5,321 nt of DNA from Candidatus Brocadiaceae bacterium (GCA_030018855.1 JASEHG010000137.1:1-5321), one strand, 5' to 3'. Positions 1 through 4,958 are shown, numbered from the stretch's first letter. The notes: generated from the letters alone by a model not told the origin. Translations and numbers: made by a program.

Positions 1-47
1 ATGGTAGTCCCTTAAGGGTTTCTAGTCCTGCCTCCAGGGACTACCAT
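1..47. repeat. Inverted repeat with 12-bp perfect arms
   Basis: The arms ATGGTAGTCCCT (1-12) and AGGGACTACCAT (36-47) are exact reverse complements around a 23-nt centre. A separate 10-bp palindrome, CCCTTAAGGG, lies at 9-18. No coding sequence is recognisable here; the frame leading into aroDE is stopped at 5-7 and 23-25. The element begins exactly at the window edge, so it may be cut or may mark a contig end at a repeat. Confidence 0.75.
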
Positions 48-61
48 TCATTCTTAGACAG

Positions 62-98
62 GTAGGGGCATCCGCCTCAGGCGGACACGTGCCCCTAC
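62..98. repeat. Nested palindrome: one hairpin inside another
   Basis: The outer arms GTAGGGGCA (62-70) and TGCCCCTAC (90-98) are exact reverse complements. The spacer holds a second palindrome at 71-85, with arms TCCGCCT and AGGCGGA around one C. The outer arms share GTAGGGGC/GCCCCTAC ends with the 28-bp palindromes at 111 and 2442. The inner core recurs at 4094-4108 (centre A) and 5225-5239 (centre C), so it looks like an independent repeat inserted into another. Confidence 0.8.
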
Positions 99-1126
99 AT
101 GAGAATACAAGTAGGGGCGTATTGCAATACGCCCCTATTCCTTACAAACCCCTCATCGCCTTCTGTATGGGAGAATTGGGACTGATTAGCCGAATCCTGG
201 CTCCCAAGTATGGCAGTTATCTTACCTTTGGTTCTCTGGACGTTGGAAAGGAATCCGCCCCGGGCCAGCTAACTGCCAGGGAGATGCTAGGGGTCTATCA
301 CATTGACAAGATTAATCGGGATACTGCCTTGTACGGCCTCATTGGTAATCCGGTAGGCCACAGCCTTGGCCCATACATCCTTAATGCGGCCTTTCGGGAG
401 TTGGGCATCAATGCAGTGTACCTGCCCTTCAAGGTGGAAAACCTCAGAGAATTTGTTCAAGGGTTTAAGGGTTTAAAGGTTCAAGGTTACAGCGTAACCA
501 TCCCCCACAAGGAGGCCATTGTGCCCCTCCTGGATGGACTTGACTCACTGGCCAGGGAGATTGGCGCCGTGAATACGGTGGTAAGTAAAGAAGGAAAACT
601 TGTAGGATACAACACCGACTCTACCGCCGCCCTGAGGGAGTTAGAAGAGGCAATAGGAGACCTCAGGGGCAAGAAGGCCACCCTGATAGGGGCAGGGGGT
701 GCGGCCAGGGCCATAGCCTTTGGACTAAAAAAGAAGGGGGCAGACATTACCCTCGTAAACCGCACGGAGAATAGGGCCAGGAGGCTGGCACAGGAACTGG
801 GATGCCACTATAGGAGGTTTGAAGACGTAACCAAAATAGATGGGGAGGTGCTGATAAACACCACCTCCGTAGGTATGTATCCAAAGCCAGATATTTCGCC
901 AGTACCCCCTGAGGCAATCAGGCCAGGGATGTGGGTCTTTGATATTGTGTATAATCCCCTCCAGACCCGTCTCCTCAAGGAGGCAGAGGAGAGGGGTTGT
1001 CGTGCCCTGGACGGGCTCAGGATGTTCTTATACCAGGCGGCCCAGCAGTTTGAACTCTGGACGGGCCGTCCCGCACCGCTGGAACTCATGGAGAGGATAG
1101 TAAGGAAGCGGTTAAAGATTAAATGA
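89..1126 (+). CDS. aroE: Truncated bifunctional 3-dehydroquinate dehydratase/shikimate dehydrogenase (AroD C-terminus fused to full AroE)
   Basis: Shikimate dehydrogenase reduces 3-dehydroshikimate to shikimate with NADPH. Residue numbers count from GTG at 89. Residues ~18-66 match the C-terminal end of type I dehydroquinase (AroD): ISR at 33-35 and SAPGQ at 56-60 hold its substrate-binding Arg, Ser and Gln. Residues ~78-345 form a complete AroE: GNPVGHS 86-92, SVTIPHK with catalytic Lys141, AVNT 160-163, YNTD with Asp177, Rossmann loop GAGGAARA 201-208, NRT 224-226, NTTSVGM 257-263 and the C-terminal YQAAQQFELWTG. Residues 1-17 are encoded by palindromic repeat DNA, and the frame is closed by TAG at 23-25, so the AroD Glu, His and Schiff-base Lys are absent here. 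The true translation start is uncertain: GTG 89 lies in a hairpin, and internal ATGs at 167 and 284 are alternatives. ATG 284 would give a stand-alone AroE of about 280 residues, the usual size. Two AroE motifs deviate: HSLGP instead of HSxSP, and NTDSTA instead of NTDxxG. The AroE call is firm; the state of the AroD half is inferred. Confidence 0.9.
   Translation: MPLHENTSRGVLQYAPIPYKPLIAFCMGELGLISRILAPKYGSYLTFGSLDVGKESAPGQLTAREMLGVYHIDKINRDTALYGLIGNPVGHSLGPYILNAAFRELGINAVYLPFKVENLREFVQGFKGLKVQGYSVTIPHKEAIVPLLDGLDSLAREIGAVNTVVSKEGKLVGYNTDSTAALRELEEAIGDLRGKKATLIGAGGAARAIAFGLKKKGADITLVNRTENRARRLAQELGCHYRRFEDVTKIDGEVLINTTSVGMYPKPDISPVPPEAIRPGMWVFDIVYNPLQTRLLKEAEERGCRALDGLRMFLYQAAQQFELWTGRPAPLELMERIVRKRLKIK
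111..138. repeat. 28-bp palindromic repeat, copy 1
   Basis: The left arm is GTAGGGGCGTATTG, followed by its reverse complement with only the final base changed (T for C). It differs by that one base from the copy at 2442-2469. It ends directly where recognisable AroD coding begins, so it marks the breakpoint of the gene. Confidence 0.85.
139..285 (+). pseudogene. aroD: 3' remnant of type I 3-dehydroquinate dehydratase (AroD domain)
   Basis: This stretch encodes about 49 residues matching the last two strand/helix units of the type I dehydroquinase barrel, including the IAFCMGELG strand, ISR with the substrate-carboxylate Arg, YGS.LTFGSL and the SAPGQ lid loop. A whole domain is about 220-250 residues and needs Glu, His and Lys catalytic residues lying further N-terminal; none is encoded in any frame of bases 1-138, which are repeats. 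The fragment continues in frame into AroE, so the ancestral gene was an aroDE fusion. It could be a broken gene, or the edge of a gene whose 5' part lies beyond the window behind inserted repeats. Confidence 0.7.
455..486 (+). repeat. Four tandem octamers inside aroE
   Basis: Four contiguous 8-nt units fit GTTYAARG: GTTCAAGG, GTTTAAGG, GTTTAAAG and GTTCAAGG. They encode VQGFKGLKVQG, immediately before the SVTIPHK strand carrying the catalytic lysine. Because 8 is not a multiple of 3, loss or gain of one unit would shift the frame. The peptide length and character are still acceptable for this part of AroE. Confidence 0.75.
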
Positions 1127-1162
1127 ACGCGTGGGATATAAACTTAGTTCTTTTTCAAAGAT

Positions 1163-1185
1163 ATAAGGGGGCTACGCCCCCTTAT
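1163..1185 (+). terminator. Terminator-like hairpin after aroDE
   Basis: A perfect 10-bp stem (ATAAGGGGGC at 1163-1172 and GCCCCCTTAT at 1176-1185) closes a TAC loop, 37 nt after the aroDE stop codon. No U tract follows on the + strand, so it is not a textbook intrinsic terminator. It may instead be a repeat or an mRNA 3' stabiliser. Confidence 0.5.
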
Positions 1186-1208
1186 CACCCCCAGGAAAAA
1201 GAGAGAAA

Positions 1209-1236
1209 TGTCATTCTGAGCGAAGCGAAGAATCTC
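1209..1236. repeat. Dispersed repeat of the TCATTCTGAGCGAAGCGAAG type
   Basis: The 28-nt stretch contains short inverted ends ATTCT (1213-1217) and AGAAT (1229-1233) around a GAGCGAAGCGA core. From general knowledge, near-identical sequences are scattered through intergenic regions of many environmental bacterial genomes. It lies 43 nt upstream of aroK and is not coding. Confidence 0.55.
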
Positions 1237-1278
1237 CCTTACGATAAAGTTATCTCTGTATCTATAACCCGAATATAA

Positions 1279-1818
1279 ATGAACATCTATCTAATAGGTT
1301 TTCGTGGTACGGGTAAAACCTCGGCAGGGAGGCTTTTGGCCAGGGACCTGGGCTGGGAGTTTATTGACGCCGATGGTTACCTTGAAAAAAAGACAGGCAA
1401 GACTATAAAGCAAATTTTCCAGGAAGGTGGCGAAGGCCTCTTCAGGGACGTGGAGGGGGAGGTAATCCGGGAGCTTTCCGAGATGGGAGATAAGATAGTG
1501 GCCGCCGGCGGTGGGGCGGTATTACGGGAAGAAAACGTGAGGAATATGAGACAAAATGGCCTGGTAATCCTCCTGGAGGCCGATGCCCATACTATACATG
1601 ACAGACTGCAAAGAGACCCCAAGAGTCACACCCAGAGGCCCAATCTTACTAATCTGGACAGCCTTGATGAGATTATCCACCTCCTGGAATATCGCCGTCC
1701 CTATTACGAGAAGGCGGCAGACCACCGCATTAACACAACTACCATTAGTCCCATGGAGGTAGCAAAGAGGATTCTCTCTATCTACCAATCCTGGTCAGGG
1801 CAAGGGGGTAGGGAGTAG
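1279..1818 (+). CDS. aroK: Shikimate kinase
   Basis: Cytoplasmic enzyme that phosphorylates shikimate to shikimate 3-phosphate with ATP, the step after AroE. At 179 residues it has family-typical length. Motifs in order: P-loop GFRGTGKT 7-14; DAD at 30-32, whose Asp residues bind shikimate and Mg; FRDVE with Arg56; GGGAV 77-81 contacting shikimate; the LID region RDPKSHTQRPNL 112-123 with Arg120; and RRPYYEKAAD 139-148, carrying the conserved Arg. Ours has RPNL where RPLL is common. The ATG start follows an A/T-rich leader with no clear Shine-Dalgarno, unlike moaC, hao and the aquaporin. The last residues (GQGGRE) and the stop codon are encoded by the heptamer-phased repeat at 1804-1880, suggesting that the repeat replaced the original 3' end. 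The order aroDE-aroK suggests a shikimate cluster, though 152 nt of repeats separates the two genes. Confidence 0.95.
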   Translation: MNIYLIGFRGTGKTSAGRLLARDLGWEFIDADGYLEKKTGKTIKQIFQEGGEGLFRDVEGEVIRELSEMGDKIVAAGGGAVLREENVRNMRQNGLVILLEADAHTIHDRLQRDPKSHTQRPNLTNLDSLDEIIHLLEYRRPYYEKAADHRINTTTISPMEVAKRILSIYQSWSGQGGRE

Positions 1819-1880
1819 GGCGAAGGGGGTAGCAGGATAAAATCTTGCTACTCCCTACTCCCTAACCCCTAATCCCTAAC
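1804..1880. repeat. Heptamer-phased inverted repeat overlapping the aroK stop
   Basis: Left arm: four 7-nt units GGGGTAG, GGAGTAG, GGCGAAG and GGGGTAG at 1805-1832. Right arm: 4.7 units of CTAMYCC at 1848-1880. They flank a near-palindromic 15-nt loop (CAGGATAAAATCTTG, 1833-1847). TAGGGAGTAGGG (1809-1820) pairs exactly with CCCTACTCCCTA (1853-1864), and the unit-by-unit register also pairs imperfectly. The left arm has four G runs of three or more with short loops, a G-quadruplex candidate. It could act as a transcription terminator for aroK, though it lacks a U tract. Confidence 0.75.
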
Positions 1881-1923
1881 TTGACCTTAGTCCTTTTTGG
1901 TGGTAGAGTCTTGGGGCAACCAA

Positions 1924-1928
1924 GGAGG
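1924..1928 (+). promoter_or_regulatory. Shine-Dalgarno deciding the moaC TTG start
   Basis: GGAGG within AAGGAGGG lies 5 nt before TTG at 1934. This supports the rare start codon, and the resulting N-terminus (MAKLTHFDE) aligns with known MoaC proteins. Confidence 0.8.
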
Positions 1929-1933
1929 GTACT

Positions 1934-2413
1934 TTGGCCAAACTCACCCACTTTGATGAATCAGGGGCCTCCAGGATGGTAGACGTCTCCAGGAAGGAGG
2001 CCACAGAGCGACTGGCCATTGCGCGGGCCAGGGTGACCATGAAACCGGAGACCCTGAGGCTCATACTGGACAAAAAGGTGGCCAAGGGGGACGTCTTTGA
2101 GGTGGCCCGTATCGCAGGCATCCTGGCGGCCAAACGTACCGGGGAGCTTATCCCGCTCTGTCACCCACTAAACCTTACCTCTGTAAAGATAGACTTTTCC
2201 AATAACGGGGTTGACACAGTTGAAATACGGTCCGAGACAAAGATTGTTGCCCCAACCGGTGTGGAGATGGAGGCCCTGGTAGCGGCCAGCGTGGCCGCAC
2301 TCACCATCTATGATATGTGCAAGGCCGTGGATAGGGCTATGGTCATTTCTGACGTGCATCTAGTAAAGAAGACGGGGGGAAAGAGCGGGGAGTTTACTTT
2401 CCCGGGTAAGTGA
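1934..2413 (+). CDS. moaC: Cyclic pyranopterin monophosphate synthase (molybdenum cofactor biosynthesis protein C)
   Basis: MoaC works with MoaA to convert GTP to cyclic pyranopterin monophosphate, the first intermediate of molybdenum cofactor, in the cytoplasm. The 159-residue product is full length (E. coli MoaC, 161). Diagnostic stretches are MVDVS 15-19, KGDVFEVARIAGI 51-63, AAKRTGELIPLCHPL 65-79 with His77, TGVEMEALVAASVAALTIYD 108-127, DMCKAVD 127-133 with the catalytic Asp127/Lys130 pair, and KKTGGKSG 145-152. Translation starts at TTG behind a strong GGAGG. No other moa gene is nearby, so it is an isolated cofactor gene. The host probably has molybdoenzymes, which would suit nitrate/nitrite metabolism alongside the downstream hao, but the window does not show this. 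Confidence 0.97.
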   Translation: MAKLTHFDESGASRMVDVSRKEATERLAIARARVTMKPETLRLILDKKVAKGDVFEVARIAGILAAKRTGELIPLCHPLNLTSVKIDFSNNGVDTVEIRSETKIVAPTGVEMEALVAASVAALTIYDMCKAVDRAMVISDVHLVKKTGGKSGEFTFPGK

Positions 2414-2441
2414 AGGACATATATTTGCCACTAGTTTGGTT

Positions 2442-2469
2442 GTAGGGGCGTATTGCAATACGCCCCTAC
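2442..2469. repeat. 28-bp perfect palindrome, copy 2, before the hao ribosome binding site
   Basis: The arm GTAGGGGCGTATTG is followed immediately by its exact reverse complement. It ends 3 nt before the AAAGGAGG Shine-Dalgarno of hao and is a 27/28 match to the copy at 111-138. As RNA it would fold into a stable hairpin next to the ribosome binding site. Any open frame through it, such as from TTG at 2453, is repeat-derived and not a credible start. Confidence 0.9.
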
Positions 2470-2472
2470 TTT

Positions 2473-2480
2473 AAAGGAGG
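2473..2480 (+). promoter_or_regulatory. Shine-Dalgarno deciding the hao GTG start
   Basis: AAAGGAGG lies 5 nt before GTG at 2486. Starting there gives an N-terminus of charged residues followed by a hydrophobic helix, i.e. a good signal peptide. The in-frame TTG at 2453 lies inside the palindrome and has no ribosome binding site. Confidence 0.8.
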
Positions 2481-2485
2481 GGAAT

Positions 2486-4048
2486 GTGGAGCACAAAAAA
2501 AATATATGGTTCATTACATGCTTCGTGGTGGTAGTCCTGGGGTTGTTCCTTTACACCCATTCAAAGATTGCCCTTGCCGCCAAGAAAGAAAAGAAAGACC
2601 TGGTGAAGGCCACTGTGCCTACCCAGGAGTTCTTCTCCAAGCTAAGGAAAGAGCCAATAACGCCCGATGACTCTGGTAACATCTCTCATGGCGGGGGGTT
2701 GACCATGACCTATACCGGGCCAAAGGAGCTCTTCCCAGGAGAAGGGAAGTACGGCAAGCTCTTCAACTTTCTGCCATTAATAAGGTGGTATGCCCCTGAA
2801 CAGTACTATAACAACGCCAAGTACCATCCTGATAGTCCTGTGGAGGGGGAGTACGCCGGAGACCAATGTATCGTATGCCATTCCGTCCAGACCCCAGGGG
2901 TAGTGGTCCAGTGGAGGCGGAGCAAACACGCCAACCCTCCTGAAGGGAAGGAGCAAGTGGGGTGTGAGCGCTGTCACGGTACCAATCATAAGAAGTTGCA
3001 GATGCCCAGCTACAATACCTGCGGCGAGTGTCACCCCAAACAGCTAACCGGCCACCGTAGTGGCGAGCAGGGTTCCCATACCCACGCCTACCGTGTCAGT
3101 GTCCTTGAGGCCGCATGGCAGATAGAAAAACCTGCCGAAGAGGTCTCTGCCTGTGCCACCTGTCACGCCATTGCAGAGAACCGCTGTGACGGGTGCCACA
3201 CCAGGCACGAGTTCTCCATGTCCGAGGCCAGGAAGCCCAACAATTGCGGCGTCTGCCACACAGGGCTTGACCATTATGAGTATGAGATGTACAAACAGTC
3301 CTACCATGGGATGATTTATGAGGCAGATGGTTCAAGCTGGGATTGGTCAAGACCACTTAAGCCCGAGAATTATAGGGCGCCCACCTGCGCCTTCTGTCAC
3401 ATGAGGGACGGGGAACACAACGTGATGAAGGACTCCACCATCTATAGCCACATGGGCACCTCCCTTGTAGACCGCGGGGCCCCCCAGTACAAGGTCAAGA
3501 GGGAGGGCTGGATAAAGACCTGTCAGGGGTGCCATTCCCCAAGGTTTGCCAAGGACCAACTGGAGGCCATGGATGAGGCGGTCAAGGTGAGTTTCACCAA
3601 GTACAGGGAGGCAGCTGGTATTGTAGCGGCCCTTTATGAAGATGGGGTCCTTGACCCCATGCCAGAAGACCTGGCCCCCGATTGGACAGGTCACTACACC
3701 TTCAGCCTGTACCCGGGCGGTGAAGGGCGGATGTTCAATGAATCAGAAGTGGAGCGGCTGAACTTTGAGATGCTGGTGTACATCAACAACGCCGTCTACA
3801 AGGCCATGGCCCATTTTGCCTGGTATAACGCCACCTATGGACTCGGGGCCTTCATGCAGGACAGATGGCTCACGCAGATTAAGGCCGAGGCCAGCCGCCT
3901 GAGGCGTCTTGCGGAACTGGAGAAGAAGGTGGGTATAAGGCATAAGACCTACGATTTCTGGAAGCACGGGGAGTACACAGACCTCCTGCTGGGATGGAAG
4001 AGGAAGGAAGGGGATGTAGCTGAGAGCCCCCACCCCGGTCACCACTAG
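2486..4048 (+). CDS. hao: Octaheme hydroxylamine oxidoreductase (HAO family multiheme cytochrome c)
   Basis: HAO-family enzymes oxidise hydroxylamine (to NO or nitrite) or hydrazine, or run reductively on nitrite, in an exported compartment. The product is 520 residues from GTG 2486. It has a signal peptide with charged residues at 2-5, a hydrophobic stretch at 7-23 and a likely cleavage after ALA at 29-31. Eight CXXCH heme sites start at Cys 128, 160, 179, 223, 234, 254, 301 and 346. Family signatures include CHTRHEF after heme 5, RKP before heme 6, the Asp262-His263 active-site pair after heme 6, and SYHG at 272-275. From memory of Nitrosomonas europaea HAO, the segment after the last heme aligns without gaps, putting Tyr451 (in NATYG) at the Tyr that crosslinks to the catalytic P460 heme, which suggests an oxidative enzyme. 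No C-terminal membrane helix is seen; the tail ends PHPGHH. There is no cytochrome partner (cycA/cycB or NrfH type) in the window. The best single clue to a nitrogen-cycling host; HAO or hydrazine dehydrogenase subtype is undecided. Confidence 0.95.
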   Translation: MEHKKNIWFITCFVVVVLGLFLYTHSKIALAAKKEKKDLVKATVPTQEFFSKLRKEPITPDDSGNISHGGGLTMTYTGPKELFPGEGKYGKLFNFLPLIRWYAPEQYYNNAKYHPDSPVEGEYAGDQCIVCHSVQTPGVVVQWRRSKHANPPEGKEQVGCERCHGTNHKKLQMPSYNTCGECHPKQLTGHRSGEQGSHTHAYRVSVLEAAWQIEKPAEEVSACATCHAIAENRCDGCHTRHEFSMSEARKPNNCGVCHTGLDHYEYEMYKQSYHGMIYEADGSSWDWSRPLKPENYRAPTCAFCHMRDGEHNVMKDSTIYSHMGTSLVDRGAPQYKVKREGWIKTCQGCHSPRFAKDQLEAMDEAVKVSFTKYREAAGIVAALYEDGVLDPMPEDLAPDWTGHYTFSLYPGGEGRMFNESEVERLNFEMLVYINNAVYKAMAHFAWYNATYGLGAFMQDRWLTQIKAEASRLRRLAELEKKVGIRHKTYDFWKHGEYTDLLLGWKRKEGDVAESPHPGHH

Positions 4049-4093
4049 AAGGGTAACTGCAGGTCGTGCCTGAGGCAGATTCGTCCGCCTGAG

Positions 4094-4108
4094 TCCGCCT
4101 AAGGCGGA
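4094..4108. repeat. 15-bp palindrome TCCGCCT-A-AGGCGGA
   Basis: Seven-base arms surround a single A. The same arms with a central C occur at 71-85 and 5225-5239. A related GTGCCTGAGGCAG palindrome-like block lies just upstream (4067-4079), and a partial CGTCCGCCTGAG copy lies between them. All are non-coding, after the hao stop. Confidence 0.75.
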
Positions 4109-4133
4109 GAACTTTAGCCTGCGTACTGGAAGG

Positions 4134-4156
4134 GTAGCCGCAGGCTTTAGCCTGCG
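4134..4156. repeat. 23-nt direct repeat with 8-bp hairpin, copy 1
   Basis: Begins GTAGCCG and includes an 18-nt hairpin at 4139-4156, with arms CGCAGGCT and AGCCTGCG around TT. An identical 23-nt copy lies at 4202-4224, and a half copy (CTTTAGCCTGCG) at 4112-4123. It lies between convergent genes. Confidence 0.8.
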
Positions 4157-4169
4157 CACTTTGAGAAAA

Positions 4170-4258
4170 GTAGACAGTGAACAGTAGACGGTAGACAGAT
4201 GGTAGCCGCAGGCTTTAGCCTGCGAAAATGGTTACTGTACCCTGTCTACTGTCTACTG
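4170..4258. terminator. Heptamer-armed large inverted repeat between convergent hao and aquaporin; candidate bidirectional terminator
   Basis: Four 7-nt units of the form GTRRACR run from 4170 to 4197, and two TGTCTAC units run at 4243-4256. CAGTAGACGGTAGACAG (4182-4198) pairs with 4242-4258 at 16 of 17 positions, enclosing the 4207-4224 hairpin. The right arm contains the aquaporin stop codon (4253-4255 on the opposite strand). Such a structure could stop transcription from both sides, but no clear U tract is present, so the role is inferred. Confidence 0.5.
4202..4224. repeat. 23-nt direct repeat with 8-bp hairpin, copy 2
   Basis: Exact copy of 4134-4156; the hairpin is at 4207-4224. It forms the centre of the larger inverted repeat 4182-4258, where GTAGACA heptamers make the outer arms. 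Confidence 0.8.
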
Positions 4259-4945
4259 CCTTTTTCTGTTCTCTGCAAAGACCTTGTCGTAAAGGAGTCC
4301 AGCCGCAATACCACCCAGGATAGGCCCCACCCAGTATACCAGATGGTTAACAAAGAAACCTGAGGCCACGGCAGGACCAAAGGCCCTGGCAGGATTCATG
4401 GAGCCACCCGTAATGGGTCCACCCACCATTACGCCAATGAGCATCACTACCCCTATGGCCAGTCCTGCAAAGCCCCTGGGAGACCTCTGGTCTATGGCGG
4501 TAGCAAAGATTACCAGCACCAGGAGGAAGGTAATAATAAACTCCATTAGTATCCCCTGAGACAAGGTCACCCCCTTGCCCAGAGAGGTTACACCCAGGTG
4601 CACCGAAGCAATGGCCTGAGGAAAGAGTATCCCCAGGAGGTAGCCGCCGGCCACCGCCCCTACAAGTTGAGAGGCAATGAAAAAGACCGCCTTATTGGCC
4701 TCTATCCTGTTGGTGACCCAAAAGGCAACGGTAGCCGCAGGGTTGATATGACACCCAGATATGTAACCCAGGGCATATACCATGGTAGCCACCACAAGGC
4801 CAACGGCAATGGAGATACCCAGCAAGCCCAATCCTACCCCTCCATTTTGTCTCAAGACGTGGTCGGCACATACAGCACCAGCCCCAACGAAGATAAGCGC
4901 AAAAGTCCCTAAGGCTTCAGCAATATACGGTCTGTAATTATCCAT
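4253..4945 (-). CDS. Aquaporin-family (MIP) channel protein with non-canonical selectivity filter
   Basis: Inner-membrane pore of the major intrinsic protein family, 230 residues, about six transmembrane helices. Both half-helix motifs are intact: HINPAATV with NPA at 68-70, and MNPARAFGP with NPA at 184-186. After the second NPA, A188 and A192 with YW at 204-205 follow the aquaporin pattern rather than the aquaglyceroporin pattern (Asp/Lys, Pro-Leu). Aligned by eye to E. coli AqpZ (Phe43, His174, Thr183, Arg189), the filter here reads Val48, Val172, Gly181, Arg187. It lacks Phe and His and is wider and less polar than a strict water channel. AqpM-like or NH3/small-solute permeation is possible. 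The start is ATG at 4945, behind a GGGAGGGAGGG ribosome binding site. An upstream in-frame start at 5011 would add 22 residues encoded by repeat and promoter DNA, with no ribosome binding site. It converges on hao; any functional link is inference. Family is certain, substrate is not. Confidence 0.95.
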   Translation of the reverse strand: MDNYRPYIAEALGTFALIFVGAGAVCADHVLRQNGGVGLGLLGISIAVGLVVATMVYALGYISGCHINPAATVAFWVTNRIEANKAVFFIASQLVGAVAGGYLLGILFPQAIASVHLGVTSLGKGVTLSQGILMEFIITFLLVLVIFATAIDQRSPRGFAGLAIGVVMLIGVMVGGPITGGSMNPARAFGPAVASGFFVNHLVYWVGPILGGIAAGLLYDKVFAENRKRQ

Positions 4946-4947
4946 AT

Positions 4948-4958
4948 CCCTCCCTCCC
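4948..4958 (-). promoter_or_regulatory. Strong ribosome binding site deciding the aquaporin start
   Basis: Read on the - strand, GGGAGGGAGGG precedes ATATG, with a GGAGG core about 6 nt from ATG at 4945. It favours this start over the upstream in-frame ATG at 5011, which would put helix 1 behind a repeat-encoded extension. Confidence 0.8.

Noticed and set aside
1..140. CRISPR array or transposon end suggested by the stacked repeats
   Set aside because: The repeats are palindromes of differing sequence without regular spacers, and no transposase or cas gene is present.
1163..1185. Classical rho-independent terminator
   Set aside because: The stem is strong but the expected U tract is missing on either strand, so it is listed only as terminator-like.
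2453..2485. In-frame TTG start adding 11 residues to Hao
   Set aside because: The codon lies inside the 28-bp palindrome with no ribosome binding site, while GTG 2486 has AAAGGAGG at 5 nt and gives a clean signal peptide.
2484..2502. ATG at 2484 and an A8 run (2495-2502) as a slippage-controlled hao start
   Set aside because: The ATG is in another frame that closes quickly; GTG 2486 explains the gene without any frameshift.
3347..3694. 115-residue open frame on the - strand inside hao
   Set aside because: Antisense to CXXCH-containing conserved coding sequence, with no family resemblance or ribosome binding site.
3743..4159. 138-residue open frame on the - strand opposite the hao 3' end
   Set aside because: Shadow of the heme protein coding sequence; no recognisable domain, and it runs into repeat DNA.
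4598..4912. 104-residue open frame on the + strand opposite the aquaporin
   Set aside because: Overlaps the well-supported MIP gene; the translation is polar and low in recognisable structure.
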